A stretch of 5,848 nt of DNA from Defluviicoccus sp. GTDB lineage: Bacteria; Pseudomonadota; Alphaproteobacteria; Rhodospirillales; Defluviicoccaceae. The notes beneath the pieces are model-generated. The model made no database searches and was not told where the DNA came from. It saw only the letters and a program-made list of their open reading frames with translations. Location: NCBI GenBank assembly GCA_013414705.1, contig CP058705.1, positions 105,766 to 111,613 of the forward strand, in the 5' to 3' direction. This document shows, in pieces, positions 1 through 5,400 of this stretch (its first letter is position 1; the number at the start of each line of letters is the position of its first letter). The position numbers and the translations under genes are program-made.

Positions 1-711
1 GTCGGGCGGTTGCTTGGCGATATCCATCCTCAGCTGATGGTCACCGATCAACCCTATGGGGTGAACTACGATCCTGCCTGGCGCAACGACGCCGGCGTGT
101 CTGCGACGGCACGCACCGGCGCCGTCCGCAACGACGACCGTGCCGATTGGCGCGAGGCGTGGGCGCTCTTCCCGGGCGATGTCGCCTACGTGTGGCACGC
201 TAGCGTTCACGGGCGGACGGTTGCCGACAGCCTCGAGGCTTGCGGCTTCGGCATCCGCGCGCAGCTGATCTGGGTGAAGTCCCGCTTCGTGCTCAGTCGC
301 GGCCATTACCACTGGCAGCACGAGCCGTGCTTCTATGCCGTCCGCGATGGCGGCGAGTCCCGCTGGCAAGGCGCACGCGACCAATCGACGGTGTGGCAGA
401 TCGCAGCGAATGCCGATGACGACGCGGTGACGGTGCATGGGACCCAGAAGCCGGTCGAGTGCATGCTGCGGCCGATCCTCAACAACAGTGCTCGTGGCAG
501 CACAGTGTACGAGCCGTTCGCCGGCAGCGGCACGACCTTCGTTGCCGCTGAGAAGTCGGGCCGCCGCTGCTTCGGCATGGAAATCGAGCCGCGCTACTGC
601 GATGTGATCGTGAGCCGATGGCAGAGGTTCAGCGGTAAGCTGGCGACACTTGACGGCAACGGCCGCACATTCGACGAGGTCGCTGCCGAGCGGCTGCCCA
701 AAGCGGCATGA
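1..711 (+). CDS. Phage-type DNA methyltransferase, beta class (5' end outside window)
   Basis: The reading frame is open from base 1, so the gene enters from the left; the TTG at base 10 is not a convincing start. The visible part (236 codons) has the beta-class amino-methyltransferase order. Motif IV comes first (TDQPYGV, bases 43-63). The middle carries tryptophan-rich family blocks (AWALFPGDVAYVWH; HYHWQHEPCFYAV). The conserved HGTQKPVECM segment follows, and last the S-adenosylmethionine-binding motif YEPFAGSGTT (about 508-537). It should methylate adenine N6 or cytosine N4 in a short DNA site. Related phage proteins often carry a ParB-like domain upstream, which would lie outside the window (inference). 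Motif IV reads DQPY instead of the usual DPPY, so activity is uncertain. The stop overlaps the next start as ATGA, indicating translational coupling. Family assignment is firm; the target site cannot be read. Confidence 0.9.
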   Translation, partial: VGRLLGDIHPQLMVTDQPYGVNYDPAWRNDAGVSATARTGAVRNDDRADWREAWALFPGDVAYVWHASVHGRTVADSLEACGFGIRAQLIWVKSRFVLSRGHYHWQHEPCFYAVRDGGESRWQGARDQSTVWQIAANADDDAVTVHGTQKPVECMLRPILNNSARGSTVYEPFAGSGTTFVAAEKSGRRCFGMEIEPRYCDVIVSRWQRFSGKLATLDGNGRTFDEVAAERLPKAA

Positions 712-992
712 ACGCGCACGCGGAGGCTGCGGGCGGCACGCAATCGCGCCGCATGTCGCTGGTCGAGGCGATCGCCAACGTCGGCGTCGGCTTTGTCGTC
801 GCGCTGCTGACGCAGATCATCGTCTTCCCGCTGTTCGGGTTGCGGGTCAGCCTCGGCGACAACTTGGTGCTGGGTTCGATTTTCACGATCGCGTCGATCG
901 TCCGCTCGTACATGCTTCGCAGGGTGTTCGAAACGATGCGACTGTACGGCACTGAAACGAGCACCGCCGGGCAGAGGGCCCGGCGGCCATGA
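708..992 (+). CDS. Small two-helix membrane protein, DUF7220-like
   Basis: A 94-residue protein whose ATG overlaps the methyltransferase stop (ATGA), so it is probably translated by coupling; no clear Shine-Dalgarno is seen. A short polar N-terminus is followed by a hydrophobic stretch at about residues 22-44 (IANVGVGFVVALLTQIIVFP) and a second at about 52-66 (NLVLGSIFTIASIV). A basic segment, RSYMLRRVFETMRL, follows. This resembles the DUF7220 family of small phage and prophage proteins, recognised from the pattern SLVEAIAN...FPLFG...GSIFT..SIVRSY.LRR. The function of the family is not known; an inner-membrane location is inferred from the two helices. An internal ATG at 753 (MSLVEA) is an alternative start. 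The last codons lie in a 9-bp hairpin (964-986). Pairing with the phage methyltransferase supports a common mobile module. Confidence 0.8.
   Translation: MNAHAEAAGGTQSRRMSLVEAIANVGVGFVVALLTQIIVFPLFGLRVSLGDNLVLGSIFTIASIVRSYMLRRVFETMRLYGTETSTAGQRARRP
964..986 (+). repeat. Perfect 9-bp inverted repeat at the end of the DUF7220-like gene
   Basis: CCGCCGGGC (964-972) and GCCCGGCGG (978-986) are exact reverse complements separated by the 5-base loop AGAGG. The hairpin lies within the last codons of the gene, only a few bases before a second hairpin at 991-1019. It has no T-run directly after it, so by itself it is not a classic intrinsic terminator. It may protect the mRNA end or help the second hairpin. 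Confidence 0.5.
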
Positions 993-1032
993 TCCGGGCT
1001 GGGGCGTGGTGCCCGGATCGCCCGGGTTTCTT
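991..1032 (+). terminator. Candidate terminator between convergent transcription units
   Basis: GATCCGGGC (991-999) pairs exactly with GCCCGGATC (1011-1019) across an 11-base loop. The arm is followed by a further GCCCGGG and the short T-rich stretch TTTCTT (1027-1032). It begins at the stop codon of the rightward DUF7220-like gene and lies just beyond the end of the leftward 78-residue gene (stop at 1043), which is where a terminator is expected between convergent genes. The T-tract is weak and is present only for rightward transcription. The pairing is seen directly; termination is inferred. Confidence 0.5.
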
Positions 1033-1042
1033 GTCAGGATGC

Positions 1043-1279
1043 TCAGTTCGGTTTGTCGCCCCGATGCTCGCGAATGGATCTGGCGAGGACATCGTCGTCG
1101 CTCTCGCCGGGTAGCCGCAGCTGATCGATGCGTTCGGCAACCTCATCGGAGACCGGGATCAGCCAGCTGCCGTCGGTCTGCCGCCGGCCGGTCTTGTGGA
1201 ACGGAAAGATGGCGGCATCGACGATCGCCTGGTGGGTCGCGTCACTGATATGGAGCCACCGCATTGACGGGGTTTCCAT
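1043..1279 (-). CDS. 78-residue protein of unknown function, coupled to the DUF3489 gene
   Basis: Translation starts at ATG 1279 (METPSMRWLHISDATHQAIV) and ends at TGA 1045-1043. The start codon shares one base with the stop of the DUF3489 gene (TGATG), and no independent Shine-Dalgarno is evident, so translational coupling is likely. The protein has an N-terminal segment ISDATHQAIVDAAIFPFHKTG, a central DGSWLIPVSDEVAERI and a C-terminal RLPGESDDDVLARSI followed by a charged tail. Similar small proteins, with the layout 'DG.W.VPL...V.ERL...RLPGES..DV', occur in proteobacterial prophages and plasmids from memory, without a known role. The helical C-terminal half loosely recalls DNA-binding or antitoxin-type small proteins, but no defined motif supports this. 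It lies in the same frame as the N-terminal part of the preceding broken gene, so an uncorrected reading fuses the two. Confidence 0.75.
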   Translation of the reverse strand: METPSMRWLHISDATHQAIVDAAIFPFHKTGRRQTDGSWLIPVSDEVAERIDQLRLPGESDDDVLARSIREHRGDKPN

Positions 1280-1855
1280 CACGCACCGATCCGATACACG
1301 CGCGGGCCGTCCGCGCTCTTCTGCGAGTTGATGGTGAGCCCGAGCCTTTTCTTCAGCGCACCGGCCAGGGCGCCACGGACGGTGTTGCGGGCCCATCCCA
1401 TCGCCTCGGCGATCTGCTCGACGGTCGCCCACTCCGGCCGTTGGAGCATCTCGATCATGCGGGCCTGCTTGGTGCTCCGTGCCCCTGCGGGCTGCGATCC
1501 GTCCGACTGCCGGAGAGCCGCTGCGCCGTGACTGCGGGTGGCGCCACGTTCGGCTTGGGGTGAGTCTCGCCGGTTCGTTGGCTGGTGCTGCTTCTACCGA
1601 TCCTTCGGTGACGACCGCGGCAGACCTGCAGCCGCCGTCGCGCAGGTGCGCGCGCCACGCGGCGGCGCTCAGCCGGCCGCTGAGCAGACCGTCGGTGGCG
1701 TCGAAGACGTCCTCGGCGGTAAGACCGATCTGCGCGGCGTTGCGCTCGATCGCCTTGATGGCGTTGCGCTTGGTATTCGGGTTGCGGCATTCGTTCTCCA
1801 GCGCACTGAGGATCTGCGTCAGTTGGGCGAGGCTGAAGGGATACTCGATGCTCAT
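1279..1855 (-). pseudogene. DUF3489-domain protein, broken by one frameshift
   Basis: ATG 1855 is preceded by AAGGA with an 8-base spacer, a good Shine-Dalgarno. The first frame gives 99 residues: a helical N-terminal domain (MSIEYPFSLAQLTQILSALE), a conserved-looking NPNTKRNAIKAIERNA and LTAEDVFDATDGLLSGRLS block, then an alanine- and glutamate-rich linker ending EPARLT. The recognisable DUF3489 domain lies in another frame: STKQARMIEMLQRPEWATVE, QIAEAMGWARNTVRGALAG, ALKKRLGLTI and RVYRIGA before TGA 1281-1279. Dropping one base from the C run at 1560-1557 joins the halves into about 191 residues. There is no start codon in the second frame after its upstream TAG (about 1594), so the domain cannot be made on its own. 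DUF3489 resembles a winged helix-turn-helix; DNA binding is inferred and no role is established. A gene caller would give 1043-1855 as one fused frame. Confidence 0.75.
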
Positions 1856-1908
1856 CGGTGGTGTCCTTGTTCGGCGCTGCGGCATGCGGCGCCCTCTACC
1901 ACCGCGAG

Positions 1909-1925
1909 CCCGACCGGCGGTCGGG
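1909..1925 (-). repeat. 7-bp hairpin between two leftward genes
   Basis: On the leftward transcript CCCGACC (1925-1919) and GGTCGGG (1915-1909) pair exactly with a 3-base loop GCC. It lies in the 92-base gap between the stop of the 121-residue gene (1948) and the Shine-Dalgarno of the DUF3489 gene. No T-run follows, so it is unlikely to be a full terminator. It could set relative expression of the two genes by stabilising the mRNA end, but that is a guess. Confidence 0.35.
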
Positions 1926-1947
1926 GCCGAAAGAACCGGCTGCGGCG

Positions 1948-2313
1948 TCAGTCGCTCATTTGCATCTCGATCTCGCGGTTCATCACCCACCCGGTGAGGT
2001 AGGGCAGGTCGCGCGGGATGCCGTATTCGCGCTCGGTTGGTTTGCCGATGCGCCAGCCTATCCAGCGCTCGACGGCGTCGTCGATCGCAGCCGGAAGTCC
2101 TAGGCCGGCGAACAGGCTGTTCGCGACATCGTCGGCGAATTGTCGGCCGTGCCGGCTGTACAGAAAGTCGCGAACTGCTTCGGGTGCGCACCCGGTCTCT
2201 GTGCCGATCGCGGTCATCGCCAGCGCCCAGGCTTTGCTCTGGTCGGCATGGTGGCCGATGGTGCCCCAGAATCCCCAGGCTTCGTTGCTCGTCGGCAGGA
2301 TGGTGGTGCTCAT
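1948..2313 (-). CDS. 121-residue prophage/plasmid-type protein of unknown function
   Basis: The chosen start is ATG 2313 (MSTTILPTSNEAWGFWGTIG), preceded by GAAGG about 8 bases upstream. Further in-frame ATGs at 2358 and 2385 lack conserved-looking sequence behind them. Notable blocks are NEAWGFWGTIGHHADQSKAW, a middle AVRDFLYSRHGRQFADDVAN with a GLPAAIDDAVERWIGW segment, and a C-terminal YGIPRDLPYLTGWVMNREIE. From memory, similar soluble proteins of about 120 residues occur on proteobacterial plasmids, integrative elements and prophages, annotated only as hypothetical. There is no signal peptide or membrane segment. It is the first gene of the leftward trio and lies 92 bases ahead of the DUF3489 gene. 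Coding status is well supported by these blocks; function is unknown. Confidence 0.75.
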   Translation of the reverse strand: MSTTILPTSNEAWGFWGTIGHHADQSKAWALAMTAIGTETGCAPEAVRDFLYSRHGRQFADDVANSLFAGLGLPAAIDDAVERWIGWRIGKPTEREYGIPRDLPYLTGWVMNREIEMQMSD

Positions 2314-2370
2314 CGTCGTCGCCTTCGTTCCTGGTTCATTCTGTCTTGATGATCCCATGAAGGCGTAGGC

Positions 2371-2422
2371 AGGCCGTTTAATCAACTCTAATTACCTGTT
2401 ATTACTGTGTTTTCTCAGGTGT
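2371..2422. promoter_or_regulatory. AT-rich divergent spacer with candidate promoter
   Basis: The region between the leftward trio and the rightward YkvA-like gene contains the only clearly AT-rich stretch of the window (about 2377-2415). For rightward transcription there is a possible extended -10 element, TG-T-TATTAC (TATTAC at 2400-2405), with a weak TTTAAT about 17 bases upstream. ATTAC occurs twice, 10 bases apart (2391 and 2401), which could form tandem half-sites for a regulator. No strong leftward promoter could be picked out. The composition is seen directly; the promoter function is inferred from position and weak matches. Confidence 0.35.
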
Positions 2423-2836
2423 ATGCCGGCGAGTGTGGTGAACGGCTCAAGCCTCTTCAGACAGCTGCGCCAGTGGGCGCGGGCGACAAAGCGGGACATA
2501 GTTGCGCTCTACCTGGCGGCGCGCGACCCGCGCGTGCCCTGGTACGCCAAGGTCGTGGCGGCATGCGTGGTTGCCTACGCCCTCAGTCCCATTGACCTGA
2601 TCCCAGATTTCGTGCCGGTTCTGGGCTATCTTGACGACCTGGTAATCGTGCCACTCGGCATCCTGCTCGCCTTGACGCTCGTGCCAGCGGATCTGATGGC
2701 AGACCTGCGGGCCCAGGCCGAAAGGCGGCTCGACGAGCTTCCGGTGAGTCGCGTCGGGGCCGCTGCGACAGTGGCGATCTGGCTTGCAGCCGCTGCTGCC
2801 GTCTCCTGGTGGCTGGCAGGCCTCATCCGTGGCTGA
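2423..2836 (+). CDS. YkvA/DUF1232 family membrane protein
   Basis: A protein of 137 residues, within the usual range for the family. The DUF1232 core is unmistakable at about residues 41-80: YAKVVAACVVAYALSPIDLI, then PDFVPVLGYLDDLVIVPLGI. This core holds the helical hairpin that gives the family its signature SPIDLIPDF.P.LGYLDD. A hydrophobic helix follows (LLALTLV) and a final membrane segment lies at about 111-135 (VGAAATVAIWLAAAAAVSWW). The first 35 residues are basic and amphipathic. An inner-membrane location is inferred. The biochemical role of YkvA proteins is not established. ATG 2423 has an AGGT only a few bases upstream, closer than ideal; GTG codons at 2435 and 2438 are alternatives. 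It lies directly upstream of the terminase genes, which is unusual for a chromosomal-type gene and suggests accessory cargo of the prophage. Confidence 0.88.
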   Translation: MPASVVNGSSLFRQLRQWARATKRDIVALYLAARDPRVPWYAKVVAACVVAYALSPIDLIPDFVPVLGYLDDLVIVPLGILLALTLVPADLMADLRAQAERRLDELPVSRVGAAATVAIWLAAAAAVSWWLAGLIRG

Positions 2837-2861
2837 CCGCCGGCACAGGATGTTCATCGTA

Positions 2862-2877
2862 ATTTGCCTTCGCAAAT
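2862..2877 (+). repeat. Short hairpin upstream of the small terminase gene
   Basis: ATTTGC (2862-2867) and GCAAAT (2872-2877) are exact reverse complements around a CTTC loop, in the 77-base gap between the YkvA-like gene and the small terminase gene. There is no T-run after it. A protein-binding palindrome or a weak mRNA structure before the packaging operon are both possible. Only the symmetry is seen. Confidence 0.3.
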
Positions 2878-2913
2878 AGGTCGCCACTGTTAAAGGCATC
2901 GAGACAGAAGCGG

Positions 2914-3486
2914 ATGAGCAGCAAACGCGCCGGCCTGAGCGAACGCGAATACGCGGCACACGCCGGCATCTCGCGCGGCGCGGTACAGAAGGCGCGGGCC
3001 TCGGGCCGGCTGGTGCTGCATGCCGATGGTTCGATCGATGCCACCGCGTCGGATGCCCGTCGCACGCAGGCCACCGATCCGGCGATGCGGCGTGGCCGGC
3101 GCGAACCGCCGCTGCGTCCCATTCCGGACGCCATCGTTGGCTCGGTTGCCGAGACGCTGCGCGAGCAGGGCTTGCCGGCACCGCAGGCTCCCGCCGGCAT
3201 GACCTACCTGCAGGCGCGCACCGCCAACGAGGTGCTGAAGGCGCAAGAGCGGAAGATGCGGCTGCAGAAGCTGAAGGGCGAGGTGATCGACCGGGCCCGG
3301 GCGACGGCACTGGTGTTCCGCCTGGCGCGGCAGGAGCGCGACGCCTGGGCCGGCTGGCCGGCGCGGGTGGCGGCGATGATGGCCGCCGATCTGGGCATCG
3401 GGGCGCACACGATGCAGACGGTTCTGGAGACCCATGTCCGCCACCACCTCGGCGAGCTGGCGGAACTCCAGGCCGAGTTCCGGTGA
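2914..3486 (+). CDS. Phage terminase small subunit (Nu1-like)
   Basis: A protein of 190 residues with the layout of the DNA-recognising small subunit of a phage packaging motor. A helix-turn-helix lies at about residues 7-33 (GLSEREYAAHAGISRGAVQK, then ARASGRLV), followed by the wing-like HADGSIDATASDAR. A basic proline-rich linker follows (about 51-72). Residues 98-130 form a charged helix likely to make a coiled coil for oligomer formation (YLQARTANEVLKAQERKMRL). The C-terminal region (135-190) has RQERDAWAGWPARVAAMMAA, a block common to these proteins, and probably contacts the large subunit. ATG 2914 has only a weak purine-rich sequence ahead of it (AGAAGCGG). Its TGA overlaps a GTG start for the large terminase (GTGA), the usual coupled arrangement. 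Assignment rests on layout plus the large subunit next to it. Confidence 0.87.
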   Translation: MSSKRAGLSEREYAAHAGISRGAVQKARASGRLVLHADGSIDATASDARRTQATDPAMRRGRREPPLRPIPDAIVGSVAETLREQGLPAPQAPAGMTYLQARTANEVLKAQERKMRLQKLKGEVIDRARATALVFRLARQERDAWAGWPARVAAMMAADLGIGAHTMQTVLETHVRHHLGELAELQAEFR

Positions 3487-3659
3487 CATTATCGACCTTG
3501 CCTTTGATCGACCTTGCCTTTGATGGCGCCGACGCGCTGCTGCATGCGTGGCGTGACGGACTCACGCCTGATCCGGATCTCACCGTCTCGGCATGGGCTG
3601 ACCGGCATCGGGTGCTGAGTCCGCGCGGCGCCAACGAGGCGGGGCCGTGGCGGACCAGC
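3483..3659 (+). other. Large terminase segment 1: N-terminal region
   Basis: The first 59 residues, containing DGLTPDPDLTVSAWADRHRV and LSPRGANEAGPWRTS, the conserved lead-in of GpA-type terminases. Uncorrected, this frame stops at about 3683 after SARRTCRS. The frame change lies in AGCGCACG, where AGC CGC ACG is expected. A perfect 16-bp tandem duplication (3491-3522) encodes part of STLPLIDLAF. Frame and break are seen directly. Confidence 0.8.
3491..3522 (+). repeat. Perfect 16-bp tandem duplication at the start of the large terminase
   Basis: ATCGACCTTGCCTTTG occurs twice back to back (3491-3506 and 3507-3522). Because 16 is not a multiple of three, the two copies are read in different frames (STLPL, then IDLAF). 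With one copy removed, the frame from ATG 3434 (MSATTSASWRNS...) would run directly into IDLAFDGADALLHAW. With both copies present, that frame stops at 3521-3523 and the GTG at 3483 becomes the in-frame start. The repeat is seen directly; the history is inferred. Confidence 0.9.
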
Positions 3660-4906
3660 GCACGCCGTACCTGCAGGAGCTGATGGACGCACTCAGCCCC
3701 CGGCATCCGGCGCAGCGGGTGGTGTTCATGAAGGGCAGCCAGCTGGGCGCCAGTGAGAGCGGCTGCAACTGGATCGGCTTCGTCATCCATCACGCGCCCG
3801 GGCCGACGCTGGCGGTGCAGCCGTCGGTCGAGCTCGCCAAGCGGTTCTCGCAGCAGCGCATCGATCCGCTGATCGAGGAGAGCCCGGCGCTGCGCCAGAA
3901 GGTGGCGCCGGCCCGCGCGCGCGACAGCGGCAATACCGTGCTGTCGAAGGAGTTCCCGGGCGGCATCCTGGTGATGACCGGGGCGAACAGTGCCGTAGGC
4001 CTGCGCTCGATGCCGGTGCGCTATCTGTTCCTCGACGAAGTCGATGCGTATCCGCCGTCGGCCGACGACGAGGGCGATCCGGTGGCGCTGGCGGAAGCGC
4101 GCACGCGCACCTTCTCCTGGCGGCGCAAGGTGTTTCTCGCGTCGACGCCGACGATCAAGGGACTGTCGCGCATCGAGCGGGAATTCGAAGCCTCCGACCA
4201 GCGGCGGTACTTCGTGCCGTGTCCGCACTGCGGACAGGATCAGTGGCTCAAGTTCGCACGCCTGCGCTGGGAAACCGGCCAGCCGGAAACGGCCGCCTAC
4301 GTCTGCGAAGGCTGTGAGCAGCCGATCGCCGAGCATCACAAGACGCGGATGCTCAGCCTGGGGCAGTGGCGGCCGACGGCGGTTCCCGTCGATCCGTTGA
4401 GCATCGGCTTTCATCTGTCGAGCCTGTACAGCCCGGTCGGCTGGCTGTCGTGGGAGCGCATCGCCCGCGACTGGGAAGCATGCCAGTCGTCGGACGAGGC
4501 CAAGCGGAGCTTCATCAACACCGTGCTGGGCGAGACCTGGGCTGAAACCGGCGAAGCGCCCGACTGGCTGCGCCTCTACGAGCGACGGAAGACTTCGTTC
4601 GCGGCACCGTGCCGCCGGGCGGACTGTTCCCACCGCCGGTGCCGACGTGCAGAAGGACCGCATCGAGATCTCGGTCTGGGCGTGGGGCGGGGACTGGAGA
4701 GTTGGCTGGTCGATCACCTGGTGATCGAGGGTGGTCCCGGCGAGGCGGCGACATGGGCACAGGTATCGACCCTGCTTGGCGAGACCTGGCCGCATGCGTC
4801 GGTGTCCGGCTCGGACTGGCGCGGCTTGGCATCGACACCGGTTACGAAGCGCCTGCCGTCTACGCCTGGGCCCGGCGGCAGGGCTGGGGCCAGGTGCTGC
4901 CCGTGA
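3647..4906 (+). other. Large terminase segment 2: ATPase domain (longest open piece)
   Basis: This stretch is open from GTG 3647 and a gene caller would probably list it as a 419-residue terminase. The authentic part is about 3659-4588. It holds the Walker A-like VVFMKGSQLGASESG, the adenine/translocation block GPTLAVQPSVELAKRFSQQR, and LSKEFPGGILVMTGANSAVG. Walker B is RYLFLDEVDAY, and the coupling motif is FLASTPT. A zinc ribbon follows with two Cys pairs (CPHCG and CEGCE), then HLSSLYSPVGWLSWERIA. After 4588 the frame is wrong until about 4688, and correct again for RGLESWLVDHLVIEGG up to 4801. The tail beyond 4801 (SVSGSDWRGLASTPVTKRLP) is out-of-frame translation. Confidence 0.85.
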
Positions 4907-5400
4907 AGGGGGCCGAGGGCTTCAACCGCTCGGCACCGGTCTCCGGGCCGACGCACGTCGATGCCACCGAGGGTGGGGTGAAGATCAAGCGCGGCGCGCG
5001 GCTGTGGACGGTCGCCGTCGCCACCTTCAAGAGCGAGACCTACCGCTTCCTGCGGTCGGCAGCGCCGACGGGCGAGGAGCCAACAGATCGGTATCCGGCC
5101 GGCTTCATCCATCTGCCGCGTCAGGTCGACGCGGAGTGGGTGAAGCAACTGGTGGCCGAGCAGCTGGTCACCGTCAAGACCCGGCGCGGCTTCACCCGCC
5201 TCGAATGGCAGAAGCTGCGCGAACGCAACGAGGCGCTCGACTGTCGCGTGTATGCCCGCGCCGCCACCTGGATCGCCGGCGCCGATCGCTGGCATGAGCG
5301 CAAATGGCGGGAGTTGGAGCTGCAGGTCGCGTCGGCAGAAGTGGACGAGACCAAGACAACAGAGCGCGAAGATGACTTGCAGACAGCCGGGCACACCTGA
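4609..5400 (+). other. Large terminase segment 3: C-terminal nuclease domain
   Basis: The frame is open from GTG 4609, but the authentic C-terminal part starts at about 4801 (GVRLGLARLGIDTGYEAPAV). The likely metal-binding nuclease acids are the Asp of GADVQKDRI (about 4635-4661, in a different frame), the Asp of IDTGYEAP, and a late Asp in ALDCRVYARAA. Also present are QVLPVKGAEGFNRSAPVSGP, LWTVAVATFKSETYRFL and the family tail RLEWQKLRERNEALDCRVYA. The last 25 or so residues (EVDETKTTEREDDLQTAGHT) look unlike family tails known to me and may be junction sequence. The residues between 4609 and about 4801 in this frame are mostly out-of-frame translation. Confidence 0.8.

Larger units (their letters stand above)
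3483..5400 (+). pseudogene. Phage terminase large subunit, GpA type, split by five -1 frameshifts
   Basis: The ATP-driven packaging motor and genome-cutting nuclease of a tailed phage. Six segments in three frames join into one protein if a single base is re-read (one base missing) near 3659, 4588, 4629, 4688 and 4801. Segment lengths are 59, 310, 14, 20, 38 and 199 residues, total 640, close to the 641 residues of lambda gpA. Joined sequence reads smoothly across each break: GPWRTS|RTPYLQELMDAL, YERR|EDFVRGTVPPGG, GLF|PTAGADVQKDRI, VWAWG|RGLESWLVDH, WPHAS|GVRLGLARL. No point stop codon is needed to explain the breaks. Start taken as GTG 3483, which overlaps the small-subunit stop; an ATG at 3434 may be the older start (see the duplication at 3491-3522). 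As read, no functional motor could be made without repair. Family assignment is very sure; whether the breaks are biological or sequence errors is not. Confidence 0.9.

Noticed and set aside
1479..2002. Rightward frames of 154-172 codons opposite the DUF3489 gene
   Set aside because: They are low-complexity, Arg/Ala/Ser-rich, and antisense to a recognised domain with a good Shine-Dalgarno.
1043..2191. A single 382-codon leftward gene
   Set aside because: Its first part is out-of-frame translation of the 121-residue gene. Only the parts from 1855 and from 1279 look like real protein, and these have their own starts.
3640..3670. Programmed -1 ribosomal frameshift in the large terminase
   Set aside because: There is no X-XXY-YYZ slippery heptamer at the break, and four further -1 steps would be needed in the same gene. 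Programmed shifts are known for tail assembly genes, not for five sites in a terminase.
2447..4795. Very long leftward open frame (782 codons) opposite YkvA, the small terminase and the ATPase part of the large terminase
   Set aside because: It is antisense to three recognised genes, is rich in Arg, Pro and Ala with no recognisable domain, and is the expected mirror of GC-biased third positions.
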